Assembly (NCBI RefSeq): GCF_030813595.1
Contig: NZ_JAUSUH010000009.1
Coordinates: 159,260-223,259, forward strand
Direction: 5' to 3'
From: Ancylobacter vacuolatus
GTDB lineage: Bacteria; Pseudomonadota; Alphaproteobacteria; Rhizobiales; Xanthobacteraceae
Length of the DNA: 64,000 bases
This document shows positions 25,264 to 33,287 of the stretch, piece by piece. The notes under the pieces are model-generated. The model was not told the DNA's origin. It searched no databases and worked only from the letters and a program-made list of their open reading frames with translations. Positions within the stretch are counted from its first letter, which is position 1; each line of letters opens with the position of its first letter. A program made the position numbers and the translations under genes.

Positions 25264-26585
25264 CGGACATCGCTTTCCCCGAGACGACCGGCACCGACGC
25301 CGGTACCCGCAGTGCCGAGCCGCGCTTCTATTTCCGCGTGCTGGACGACGTGCTCTTTGTCTTCGACAAGGACCGCGACATGGCGCACGCGCTCAATGCC
25401 TCAGCCGCCCGGCTGTTCCTCACTTTGCCTGGCGCCTTCCTCACCCCCACCGCCCTCGGCGAGGCCTCCGGGCTCGGCGCGCAGGATCTGCGCGATTGCC
25501 TCACTGCATGGGAGGCTTTCGGCTGGATCGAGAGCGACGGCGCCGGGCAGGTGCGGTTGCGGGACGCGAGGACGCCCCGGCTGGACGAGGCGCGCGCGGC
25601 TGGCCTCGCCCCGGCCGGCGACGAGCGTCTGATTGACAGTTACCAGGTCCGGCTGGCCGGCTCATCCGTCGCGTTCCGCTTGTTCATCGGCGGCGGAGGG
25701 CCGGACGGCCCCGGCGGGGCGGCGGCGCTGGACGACCTGTCGGTTTTCGACGACCCGTCCGATCCCGATGGCTTCGCCGCCCGGCTGGCGAGCGGGCGGC
25801 GCATGGTCGGCTTCTTCGGCGGCTTTCTCGATCCCGCCCCGGAACGTCATCCCCCTCTCGCCACCATCGACCTGGTGGTGACGCCGGACGGTTTCCTGCT
25901 GCGCGCCGGCCCGCGCCGCCTGTCCACCGAGAAGGTGGCGGTGGCGGTCGGCAAGGTGCGGCTCTGGCTGCTCGATCTCGTCTATCGCGCGCCGCACCCT
26001 TCCGTCTTCGTCCACGGCGCGGCGCTCGCCACAACGGCTGGCGCGGTGGTGATGGCCGGCGTGTCCGGCGCCGGCAAGAGCACGCTTTCCGCCTATCTGG
26101 TCACGCGCGGCTGGCGCTTCGGCACCGATGATTCCCTCGCCCTCGGCTTTCGTGACGGCGAGGCGGTGGTGCTGCCCTGCCCCGGCGCGATCAATGTCAA
26201 ACCGGGGAGCACTCCCACCCTGCTGCCCTTCCACCCGCAGCTGGCGGCGCTGCCGCTGATCGGCGTCGGCGAGAAGCGCGGGCGCTATCTGCCGGTGCCG
26301 TCCGAGCAGCACATCGGACCCGGGGGGGGCGAGAACCATGTCCGCTGCTTCATTTTCCCCCGCTTCAAGGCGGGCTCGCCGACGCGGGTTTCGGCGCTCT
26401 CGCCCGCGCAGGCGCTGCTCGCACTGATGGAAGCGGAGTTCGATCTCGCCGAAGAGGCCGACGCCGCCGAATTCGACGCCTTCTTCGACACGCTGGAACG
26501 GCTGCCGCGCTACGCCATCGTCTATAGCGACCTCGTCGAGATGGAAGCCGTGCTGCGCCGGCTGGTGGCGGGCCAGAGCGCCTGA
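25260..26585 (+). CDS. PqqD-like / HPr-kinase-like fusion protein
   Basis: A 441-residue protein. Residues about 23-95 (FRVLDDVLFVFDKDRDMAHA, LNASAARLFLTL, ... WEAFGWI) resemble a PqqD/RRE-type winged helix, the domain that grips RiPP leader peptides. A middle region of about 130 residues is unassigned. The C-terminal half is HPr-kinase-like, with P-loop GVSGAGKST (267-275), the acidic pair in GTDDS (D290-D291) and a later Pro-Gly-rich loop. HPr kinases proper (about 310 residues) lack the PqqD part. HPrK relatives in lasso clusters phosphorylate a C-terminal Ser, which three of the five upstream peptides have. The role as peptide kinase is inferred. Confidence 0.72.
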   Translation: MTDIAFPETTGTDAGTRSAEPRFYFRVLDDVLFVFDKDRDMAHALNASAARLFLTLPGAFLTPTALGEASGLGAQDLRDCLTAWEAFGWIESDGAGQVRLRDARTPRLDEARAAGLAPAGDERLIDSYQVRLAGSSVAFRLFIGGGGPDGPGGAAALDDLSVFDDPSDPDGFAARLASGRRMVGFFGGFLDPAPERHPPLATIDLVVTPDGFLLRAGPRRLSTEKVAVAVGKVRLWLLDLVYRAPHPSVFVHGAALATTAGAVVMAGVSGAGKSTLSAYLVTRGWRFGTDDSLALGFRDGEAVVLPCPGAINVKPGSTPTLLPFHPQLAALPLIGVGEKRGRYLPVPSEQHIGPGGGENHVRCFIFPRFKAGSPTRVSALSPAQALLALMEAEFDLAEEADAAEFDAFFDTLERLPRYAIVYSDLVEMEAVLRRLVAGQSA

Positions 26586-26615
26586 GACCGGCCTGAGACC
26601 CGGCCGGCCGGCGCA

Positions 26616-27596
26616 TCACAGCGCCGGCAGGCGCCCGCCCAGCTCCTCCTCGATATAGGCGTCGAGGATCGCCGCGAAATCCACGTCGCCGACAAAACCG
26701 AGCCCGCGCGCCCGTGCCGCATCGAAGCGCTGCGGCCAGCTGCCGACCACGCGCGCCACGGTGGCATCGGGCGCGTGGCGGATCAGCCCGGCCACGCGCT
26801 CCCCCGCCCGCGCGCGCAGCGCCGCGATCTGCTCGCCCACCGTGACCGAGACGCCCGGCATGTTGAGGCTGCGGCGGGCACTGAGCGGGGCGGTGTCGAG
26901 GCTGGCGGCATGGAGGAGATAGGACACGGCGGCGCGCGGCGAGGCGATCCACACCCGCATCGCCTCCTCCACCGGCAGCACGGCTTCCTCACCCTTCAGC
27001 GGCTCGCGCATGATCGAGGAGAGGAATCCCGACAGCGCCGCATTCGGCCGGCCGGGGCGCACGCACACGGTGGGCAGGCGCAGCGCCAGCCCGTCGATGA
27101 AGCCCCGCCGGCTGTAATCGGCCAGCAGCAGCTCCACCATCGCCTTCTGCACGCCATAGGAGGAGGAGGGCGCGCAGAGATAATCGTCGTCGACCACCTC
27201 CGGGCACGGCGCGCCGAACACGGCGAGCGAGGAGGCGAAGACCACGCGCGGCCGATAGTCCGGCAGCGCGCGGATCGCCTCGAAAAGCGCCCGCGTGCCG
27301 TCGAGATTGACCCGGTAGCCCTCCTCGAACCGCGCCTCCGCCTCGCCGGAGACGATGGAGGCGAGGTGGAAGATCACCTCCGGCCGCCCCGCCACCAGCG
27401 CCGCGGCGGCACCGGGGGCGGCATAGTCGCCGGTGTGGCACTCCACCGCGAAGGGCAGCGGCGACGCAGGCGCGGGGTCGACCACGTCGTGCAGCACGGC
27501 GGTCGTCACCGGCGCCCCGCCGAGCCCTTCCACGGCAAGGCGGGCGAGCAGTTTGCGGCCGAGCATGCCGGCGGCACCGAGGATCAGGATCTTCAT
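26616..27596 (-). CDS. denD: D-erythronate dehydrogenase (DenD-like SDR)
   Basis: A 326-residue NAD-dependent extended short-chain dehydrogenase with nucleotide motif GAAGMLGRKLL, HLASIVSGEAEA, FASSLAVFG and the active-site YxxxK in SSSYGVQKAMVE. The segment LRLPTVCVRPGRPNAALSGFLSSI is typical of the DenD group, which oxidises D-erythronate at C2. It is the last gene of a leftward operon after pdxA2 and an SAF-domain oxidoreductase, a usual setting for four-carbon acid-sugar degradation. The DUF1537-type kinase that the known pathway needs is not in the window. Confidence 0.85.
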   Translation of the reverse strand: MKILILGAAGMLGRKLLARLAVEGLGGAPVTTAVLHDVVDPAPASPLPFAVECHTGDYAAPGAAAALVAGRPEVIFHLASIVSGEAEARFEEGYRVNLDGTRALFEAIRALPDYRPRVVFASSLAVFGAPCPEVVDDDYLCAPSSSYGVQKAMVELLLADYSRRGFIDGLALRLPTVCVRPGRPNAALSGFLSSIMREPLKGEEAVLPVEEAMRVWIASPRAAVSYLLHAASLDTAPLSARRSLNMPGVSVTVGEQIAALRARAGERVAGLIRHAPDATVARVVGSWPQRFDAARARGLGFVGDVDFAAILDAYIEEELGGRLPAL

Positions 27597-27629
27597 CGAC
27601 CGGTCTCCGTTCAGGACGCCTCGGTTTTA

Positions 27630-28637
27630 TCAGGCGGCCGGCGCCGCGTCCCGGCGCGCCCGCGCCATGCGGCAGGCGACATCGAACGCCGCCTGAATGG
27701 CGCCCCAGCCGGCCTCGCCCTTGCCATAGCGATCGAAAGCGGTGCCATGGGCGGGCGTCGCGATCGGGATCGGCATGCCGCCATGCACGGTGACGCCGCG
27801 CGAGAAGCCCATCAGCTTCATCGCGATCTGCCCCTGGTCGTGATACATGGTGACGATGGCGTCGAGCTCGTCCTTCTTCAGGAACAGCGTATCGGCGGGG
27901 AACAGGCCGAGCACCGGCAGCCCCTGCGCCCGCGCCGCCTCCATGGCCGGGGCGATGACGTCGATCTCCTCGCGACCGAAGCTGCCATTGTCGCCGGCAT
28001 GTGGGTTGAGCCCGCACAAAGCGATGCGCGGCGCACTCACGCCCACCCGCACCAGCGTCGAGTGAATGAGCCGGATCGCGCCGACGATCCGTTCCTCGGT
28101 CAGCAGCCCCGCCACATCCTTCAGCGGCACATGGCTGGTAACGCGGCTGGTCCACAGCCCGTCCAGCGCGTTCAGTTCGCCATAGGGGCCGTTGGGCTGC
28201 AGCATCTCGGCAAACCAGTGGGTCTCGTCGGGATGGCCGAGCCCGCCCAGATGCAGCGAATGCTTGTTCAGCGGGGCGAAGCACACCGCATCGGTCACGC
28301 CGGCCGTGGTGTACTCGATGGCGCGGCGCAGCGTGTCCATGGCGTAGCGCCCGCCATTGGCGGTGGAGACGGCGCGCTCGAACGGCGCTTCGCCCCGGCC
28401 GCGATAATCCACCAGGACAGGCACGCCGGGGGTGAATTCCGGGCGCTCAGGGTCCGACGCCAGCGCATAGTCGAAGCGGGCGCCGCAGATCCGCATGGCT
28501 TCTTCCAGCTCGTCGCGGTCGGCGACGAGGAGAATGTCGGCGGCAGCGCGGTTCGGCGCATGGGCGAGCAGGCGGACGACGAGTTCGGCGCCAATGCCGG
28601 CGGGGTCGCCCGGGGCGATAGCGATGCGGGGGATCAT
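27630..28637 (-). CDS. pdxA2: PdxA2-like 4-phospho-D-threonate/erythronate 3-dehydrogenase
   Basis: A 335-residue PdxA-superfamily dehydrogenase. It has IAIAPGDPAGIGAELV at the N-terminus, the metal/substrate His motifs in TSHVPLKDV and GLNPHAGDNG, and YHDQGQIAMKLMGF. The acid-sugar gene context marks it as PdxA2, which oxidises and decarboxylates 4-phospho-threonate or 4-phospho-erythronate to dihydroxyacetone phosphate. The pyridoxine-synthesis PdxA is less likely. The start at 28637 (MIPRIAIAP) is preferred over 28661. Confidence 0.85.
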   Translation of the reverse strand: MIPRIAIAPGDPAGIGAELVVRLLAHAPNRAAADILLVADRDELEEAMRICGARFDYALASDPERPEFTPGVPVLVDYRGRGEAPFERAVSTANGGRYAMDTLRRAIEYTTAGVTDAVCFAPLNKHSLHLGGLGHPDETHWFAEMLQPNGPYGELNALDGLWTSRVTSHVPLKDVAGLLTEERIVGAIRLIHSTLVRVGVSAPRIALCGLNPHAGDNGSFGREEIDVIAPAMEAARAQGLPVLGLFPADTLFLKKDELDAIVTMYHDQGQIAMKLMGFSRGVTVHGGMPIPIATPAHGTAFDRYGKGEAGWGAIQAAFDVACRMARARRDAAPAA

Positions 28638-28665
28638 GGGTGTCTCCTGGGATGTCGGCAAAGGG

Positions 28666-30072
28666 TCAAGCCACCGCGGGAGCGGGCGTGCCGAAGAACG
28701 CCGAATCCTGCAGGCGGCGCAGCGCCAGCAATTCGGAGCCCGCTTCCACCGCGATGTCGGCCATGGTGATCAGCTGCCCGGCCGCCACCGGCCGGACGAG
28801 GGTGCGGTTGGCGGCGAGGTAGAACGGGGCCGGCGCGTCCGGCGTCAGCGCCCTTGCTGGCACCAGCTCCGCCGTTGTGCCCTCGATCGTGTGGTGATGC
28901 CCGCCCATGGCGAGCACGCCGCCGGCCGGCAGGGGCTGGGTGGCGCGGGCGACGAGGTCGAGATGCGGGCGCGGGTCCATGCCGCCGCTGGAAGCGCCGA
29001 GCAGCGCCGCCTCCAATATGGTGGTCGCCGCCTCGGCGCCGAGCAGATGGCGCGGCAGATACAGCATCGCGGTGGCGCCGGAGCGGGAGACGACATGGCC
29101 CTTCTCCGCCAGCATGTCCCAGGTCTCACGGTCGGTGCAGCGCACCACCACGAACACGCCGCCGGCAAAGCTCGGCTCATGCGGCGCGCGCAGGCAATGG
29201 AACACGTCGATCCGCTTTTCGCCGGCGAGCAGGCCGCCCTCATGGCGGCCGGCGAGCAGGTCCGGCACCTCGCTGATGCGGGCGATCGGGGCGTGCAGCT
29301 CCGGCCGGTCCGGCAAAAATCCGGTGGCATTGCCGACGATGAGCAATTCGCACAGGTCAGGCACCGCGCGCTGCGGCAGCATGGCGGCGACCTCCGCCCG
29401 CGCCGCGACGATCTCGGCGGCCGGGCGGGTGCCGATGGTGAGATGCGCGGCCATGCCGGGGGCGGCAATGGAGCGACCATTGCTGGTCAGCTCATCGGTA
29501 GCGGCGTCGAACACGAAGTCATATTCGCTCGACTTGCCGGCGGCGACGATCTCGAAGCCCAACGTCTGCGCCCAGGTGACGAGGCCGATCAGCAGGCTCG
29601 GCTGGTCGCCATCCACCGGCGTCGCCACCACGCCACGCGTGGCCGCCAGGCGGGCAAGGCCCGGGCCGACCACGCTGTCGAGCTCTTTTGACACCACGGC
29701 GAGATGCTTGCCGGCCTCAAGGGTCAAACGCGCATGGCGGGCGCCGGCCTCGGGATGGCCGGTCGCCTCCACCACCACCTCGATGGGCAGGCCCAGCACG
29801 GTGGCGAGATCGCCCGCCGCGACGAAATCCCCCGCCGCGAAAGCCGCCTGCGCCTCCTCCGGCGTGGTGCAGACATGAATGCGGGCCGGGTCGATGCCGA
29901 CCGAGGCCAGCGCGCGGGCGGCAACCTCCGCCTCGCGGTCGACGGCGACCCGGCAGCGCATCATCGGCACCCGCAGGCCCTGCGCGAGAAAACTCCGGCC
30001 GAAGCCGCCGGTGCCGACGACGCAGGTCTCGACCGGGCCCCGATCGGCGGCGAAATAACGATGGTAGTTCAT
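28666..30072 (-). CDS. Homoserine-dehydrogenase-like oxidoreductase with SAF domain
   Basis: A 468-residue protein. The N-terminal Rossmann domain (VGTGGFGRSFLAQGL) is followed by VEATGHPEAG and VSKELDSVVGPGL, as in homoserine-dehydrogenase-like proteins. A C-terminal SAF domain (about 365-460) has YLAANRTLVRPVAAGQLITMADI. Proteins of this architecture occur in sugar-acid operons but their reaction is not established to my knowledge. It is the first gene of the operon with pdxA2 (28 bases on) and denD, divergent from a GntR regulator. ATG 30072 is supported by AAAGG upstream. It may act on an aldehyde or ketone intermediate of the pathway. Confidence 0.75.
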   Translation of the reverse strand: MNYHRYFAADRGPVETCVVGTGGFGRSFLAQGLRVPMMRCRVAVDREAEVAARALASVGIDPARIHVCTTPEEAQAAFAAGDFVAAGDLATVLGLPIEVVVEATGHPEAGARHARLTLEAGKHLAVVSKELDSVVGPGLARLAATRGVVATPVDGDQPSLLIGLVTWAQTLGFEIVAAGKSSEYDFVFDAATDELTSNGRSIAAPGMAAHLTIGTRPAAEIVAARAEVAAMLPQRAVPDLCELLIVGNATGFLPDRPELHAPIARISEVPDLLAGRHEGGLLAGEKRIDVFHCLRAPHEPSFAGGVFVVVRCTDRETWDMLAEKGHVVSRSGATAMLYLPRHLLGAEAATTILEAALLGASSGGMDPRPHLDLVARATQPLPAGGVLAMGGHHHTIEGTTAELVPARALTPDAPAPFYLAANRTLVRPVAAGQLITMADIAVEAGSELLALRRLQDSAFFGTPAPAVA

Positions 30073-30189
30073 GGGCTTGCCTTTGGTGTCGCAGTGCCTT
30101 GGTCGAGTGCCTTGGTCACGGTCGGCCCGCGCGGCGGCGCCGGGGGACGGCGAGGAACGCGCGCTGCGTCCGCGCCGTCGGGGCCCGGA

Positions 30190-30368
30190 TGCATGCAAGC
30201 GCAGGACGGCGCCCGCAGCAGCGGCGCCTCGCCCTCGGCATTTCCTCGCGTTCCGGCGCCTCTTGCACGGGCCTTCGTGAACTCGCGACCCATATTGCAT
30301 GCAATCACCCGCAAAAATCAACCCGTCTGGACCAAGATCGCCGAATGTGCGACGATGTTTGCATGCAA
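30190..30368. promoter_or_regulatory. Three TGCATGCA palindromes, candidate GntR operators
   Basis: TGCATGCA cores lie at 30190-30197, 30296-30303 and 30360-30367. The middle one is the 12-base perfect palindrome ATTGCATGCAAT (30294-30305), and the third is TTGCATGCAA (30359-30368). They occupy the region between the divergent GntR gene and the acid-sugar operon. The third overlaps the possible ATG at 30363, so autoregulation is likely. Confidence 0.6.
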
Positions 30369-31073
30369 TACGCGCCCGACGTCGCCACCCCAGAGCCTGC
30401 CCCGGAGGCCCGCAGCCTGCGCGGGCGCAGCGCCGCCCATGTCGCCGAGCGCATCCGCGAGCGCATCCTCTCCGGCGAATTGCCGCCGGGCGAGCGGCTG
30501 TCCGAGCGCAGCCTGACCGAGGGTCTGGGCGTCACCCGCACGCCGCTGCGCGAGGCGTTCAAGATTCTGGAAACCGAGGGGCTCCTCGCCATCGTGCCCA
30601 ATCGCGGCGCGCAGGTGGTCGAGCTCTCCCCGGCCGATGTCGACATGGCGATGGAGCTGCTCGCCGGGCTGGAAAGCGTGGCGGCGGAGCTGGCCTGCGC
30701 GCGCGGCACGGACGAGCAGTTCGCCGAAGTGGCCCGGCTGCACGCCCGCATGGTCGCCTGCCAGCGCGCGGGCGATCTGGTCGGCTATTTCCGCGTCAAC
30801 CAGGACATCCACCAGAACATCGTCGACTGCGCCGACAATCCCGCTTTGTCGCGGGTCTACCGCACGGAGAGCGCGCGGGTGCGGCTCTATCGCTTCGCCG
30901 GCAACCGGGTGAGCGCGCGCTGGAGCCGCGCTGTCATGGAGCATGAGCAGATTCTGCTGGCGCTGCAGCAGCGGCAGGGCCCGCTGCTGCGCGAATTGCT
31001 GCGCGCCCACCACCTCAATGGCTGGCGCGTCACCCGCCGCGTGCTGGAGAACGAGCTGCAGCCGGATCTGTAA
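30345..31073 (+). CDS. GntR-family regulator (FCD type) of the acid-sugar operon
   Basis: A 242-residue GntR/FadR-type repressor. A winged helix at about residues 25-95 (IRERILSGELPPGERLSERSLTEGLGVTRTPLREAFKILETEGLL) precedes an FCD effector domain from about 105 (ELLAGLESVAAELACARG) with conserved His residues (NQDIHQNIV). It is divergent from the SAF-oxidoreductase/pdxA2/denD operon. Either ATG 30345 or ATG 30363 could be the start; no good ribosome site decides it. Choosing 30363 places an operator-like palindrome across the start codon. The effector is probably a four-carbon acid or its product. Confidence 0.85.
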   Translation: MCDDVCMQYAPDVATPEPAPEARSLRGRSAAHVAERIRERILSGELPPGERLSERSLTEGLGVTRTPLREAFKILETEGLLAIVPNRGAQVVELSPADVDMAMELLAGLESVAAELACARGTDEQFAEVARLHARMVACQRAGDLVGYFRVNQDIHQNIVDCADNPALSRVYRTESARVRLYRFAGNRVSARWSRAVMEHEQILLALQQRQGPLLRELLRAHHLNGWRVTRRVLENELQPDL

Positions 31074-31085
31074 GCGCGGCCGCGC

Positions 31086-31868
31086 TCAGCTGCCGGTCCA
31101 GTTTGGCACCGTCTTGGTCTTGGCGAGAAAATTCTCGACGCCCCGGCGGAAATCGGCGCTGCCATAGACCTCCTCGACGATCGCCTCGATATCCGGCAGC
31201 GTGCCCAGAGCCAACAGGCGGATCGTCTCCTTGCTGGCGCGCGTGGTTAGCGGCGCGTTTTCCGCCGCGCGGGCGGCCAGCGCCGCGATCTCGGCATCCA
31301 TCGCCGCCGGCTCGACGATCTTCAGCAGGAAGCCCTTATCGAGCATTTCCTGCGCGGTGATGATCTCGCCCAGCAGCACCATCCGCTTGGCGATGCCGAC
31401 GCCGGCCGCGCCGCCGATCCGCGCCATGGAGAGGGCGGAGAGGCAATTGCCCAGCGTGCGGCCGATCGGCGAGCCGAAGCGCGCGCCCGGTGTGGCGAGG
31501 CGGAAATCGCAGGCGGAAGCGATGTTGAGCCCGCCGCCCACCGCCCAGCCATCGACCACGGCGAAGGTCGTCACCGGAATGGCGTCCACCGCCGCCATGC
31601 ATTCGTCGATGCGGTGCTCATAGGCGATGCCGTCAGCGCCGCTGGCGAACTTGGTGAAGCCTGAAATGTCGGTGCCGGAGACGAAGGCCTTGCCGCCGAC
31701 GCCGCGGAACACCGCCGCCCGGATCGAGGAATCCTCCGCGATCCGCAGCGCCGCATCGCGCAGGCCGAGCCACATGTCGGTGGTCAGCGCATTATGCGCC
31801 TCGGGGTTGTTGAAACGGACGAAGGCGACGTCGCCCTCACGGTCGAAATCGATGCGCGGGGCGCTCAT
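31086..31868 (-). CDS. Enoyl-CoA hydratase/isomerase family protein
   Basis: A 260-residue crotonase-fold protein with the oxyanion-hole segments KAFVSGTDISGFT and GWAVGGGLNIASACDFRLAT. The usual Glu pair is only partly kept, so hydratase, isomerase or lyase activity cannot be told apart. Its ATG overlaps the stop of the CoA-transferase gene (ATGA), so the two act on one CoA thioester. It is the last gene of the leftward group; the convergent GntR gene ends 12 bases away. Confidence 0.85.
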   Translation of the reverse strand: MSAPRIDFDREGDVAFVRFNNPEAHNALTTDMWLGLRDAALRIAEDSSIRAAVFRGVGGKAFVSGTDISGFTKFASGADGIAYEHRIDECMAAVDAIPVTTFAVVDGWAVGGGLNIASACDFRLATPGARFGSPIGRTLGNCLSALSMARIGGAAGVGIAKRMVLLGEIITAQEMLDKGFLLKIVEPAAMDAEIAALAARAAENAPLTTRASKETIRLLALGTLPDIEAIVEEVYGSADFRRGVENFLAKTKTVPNWTGS

Positions 31869-33055
31869 CACACGGTCTCCTTGGTGGTCGACGGCTTGAG
31901 CAGGCCCTTCTCCACCAGCTCGCGGCGGATGTCGGCGCCATGCTCGTCCAGCAGCGGCGGCGGCAGGCGGATTTCCTGCGGCGTCGCGCTCATCTTCACC
32001 GGGAAGCCGAGCGCGCGGAATTCGCCCTCCACCGGGTGCGGCACCATCTGCACCATCTCGCGGGCCACCGCCTGCTCGCTCGTGACCGCCTCGCCATAGT
32101 CGAGGATCGGCGCGGTGGGAACGCCGGCCTGCGTCAGCGCGTCGATCCACTCCTCGCGGGTGCGGGTGAGGAAGGTCGGCGCCAGCTCTTCCATCAGCTG
32201 CAGCCGGTTGGTCACCCGCGCCGCGTTGGTGGCAAAGCGCGGGTCGTCCTGCAGCTCCGTGCGGCCGAGCACCTTGAGGAAGGTGAGCCACAGGCCCTGA
32301 TTGGCGGCACCGATGACGAACCAGCCATCGGAGGCTTCCACCGCCTGATAGGGCGCCGACATGCGGTTGGCCGAGCCGATCGGGGTGGGGGACTTGCCGG
32401 TGCCCCACAATTCGGTGGTCTCCCAGATCGAGAGCGCCAGCGCCGCCTCGAACAGCGAGGCGTCGATATGCTGGCCCTCGCCGCTCGTCTGCCGGCCGAT
32501 CACCGCGCTGAGAATGGCATAGGCGCTGAACAGGCCGGCGCCGAGATCGGCCACGGCGATCGAGTTCTTTGCCGGCTCCATATCCGGGAAGCCATTGGAG
32601 CTGAGAATGCCGGACACCGCCTGCGCGATCAAATCGAAGCCCGGCCGCTGCGACCACGGCCCGGTCTGGCCGAAGCCGGAAATGCTGGCATAGACCAGGC
32701 GCGGGTTGATCGCCCTCAAGGTCGGGTAGTCCATGCCGAGCCGGCCGGCGACGCCGGGGCGGGCATTCTCCACCAGCACGTCGGCGGTTTTGACCAGCGC
32801 GTAGAGCACCTCGCGGTCTTCCGGCGACTTCAGGTCCAGCGTGATCGAGCGCTTGTTGCGGTTGAGCGCCAGGAAGCCCGGGCTGTCACTGCCTTTCAGC
32901 CGGAAGCCCATGGAATGGCGGGTGGAGTCACCCGTGCCGGGCGGCTCGATCTTGATGACATCGGCGCCCATATCCGCCAGCAGCATGCAGCAGAAGGGCC
33001 CCGCCATCACCTGCGAGATGTCGAGCACGCGAATGCCTTGCAGGGGCAGCGCCAT
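31868..33055 (-). CDS. CaiB/BaiF family CoA-transferase
   Basis: A 395-residue type III CoA-transferase. The N-terminal LQGIRVLDISQVMAGPFCCM leads into MLLADMGADVIKIEPPGTGD, with NRNKRSITLDLKSPEDRE and RPGVAGRLGMDYPTLRAINP, all family hallmarks. It would move CoA between carboxylic acids, feeding the partner enoyl-CoA hydratase. The upstream region has an AT-rich operator-like site at 33207-33226 that recurs before the GntR gene and near the tctC promoter, so the operon is probably in that regulon. Substrate unknown. Confidence 0.87.
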   Translation of the reverse strand: MALPLQGIRVLDISQVMAGPFCCMLLADMGADVIKIEPPGTGDSTRHSMGFRLKGSDSPGFLALNRNKRSITLDLKSPEDREVLYALVKTADVLVENARPGVAGRLGMDYPTLRAINPRLVYASISGFGQTGPWSQRPGFDLIAQAVSGILSSNGFPDMEPAKNSIAVADLGAGLFSAYAILSAVIGRQTSGEGQHIDASLFEAALALSIWETTELWGTGKSPTPIGSANRMSAPYQAVEASDGWFVIGAANQGLWLTFLKVLGRTELQDDPRFATNAARVTNRLQLMEELAPTFLTRTREEWIDALTQAGVPTAPILDYGEAVTSEQAVAREMVQMVPHPVEGEFRALGFPVKMSATPQEIRLPPPLLDEHGADIRRELVEKGLLKPSTTKETV

Positions 33056-33206
33056 CAGAAATTCCTCCCGTTTCGAGTGTCCTCGGCCCGCGCCTTGGCG
33101 GCGCCTGTCGCCGAACGGCCTGTTATTGGGTGCCGCCAACGCCTCATGAGGCGGGCATCGGGGCCGGCATCGCGCCGCGCGCGGCGGCGGCCGGCAGCGT
33201 GGCGCT

Positions 33207-33226
33207 CATATATCCTATATGATTTA
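33207..33226. promoter_or_regulatory. AT-rich operator-like site before the CoA-transferase gene
   Basis: CATATATCCTATATGATTTA is a sharply AT-rich island in GC-rich DNA. Read on the minus strand it gives AATCATATAGGATATATG, matching sites at 34095-34112 and 40625-40647. It is likely a binding site for the GntR regulator encoded at 33288-34073. Confidence 0.55.
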
Positions 33227-33287
33227 TCGGCGCGGCGAGGGACTGTCAAACCCGCCGCGCCGGAGAGTGTCGCCGTGAAGGCCCGCC

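Larger units (their letters stand above)
22478..26585. other. Candidate peptide-modification (RiPP-like) locus
   Basis: A compact island bounded by convergent genes on both sides. It contains a nucleotidyltransferase-like gene (leftward), five tandem micro-genes for paralogous peptides (rightward) and a PqqD-like/HPr-kinase-like fusion gene (rightward). Kinases of the HPrK type together with PF14907-type nucleotidyltransferases are known tailoring partners of lasso peptides, but no lasso cyclase, leader protease, radical-SAM enzyme or exporter is present here. The grouping as one system is my inference. Confidence 0.6.

Noticed and set aside
22478..26585. Standard lasso-peptide cluster
   Set aside because: A kinase and nucleotidyltransferase fit as tailoring enzymes, but no asparagine-synthetase-like cyclase (C), leader protease (B2) or exporter is present, and the peptides lack a lasso-type core with Gly/Ala/Ser followed by Asp/Glu at position 7-9.
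25260..26585. Genuine HPr kinase/phosphorylase of the PTS-Ntr pathway
   Set aside because: The protein is longer (441 residues), has a PqqD-like N-terminus, and lies next to micro-peptide genes, not beside ptsH/manX/chvI-chvG genes.
27630..28637. Pyridoxine-biosynthesis PdxA
   Set aside because: Its operon partners are DenD and an SAF-domain sugar-acid oxidoreductase under a GntR regulator, the setting of catabolic PdxA2.
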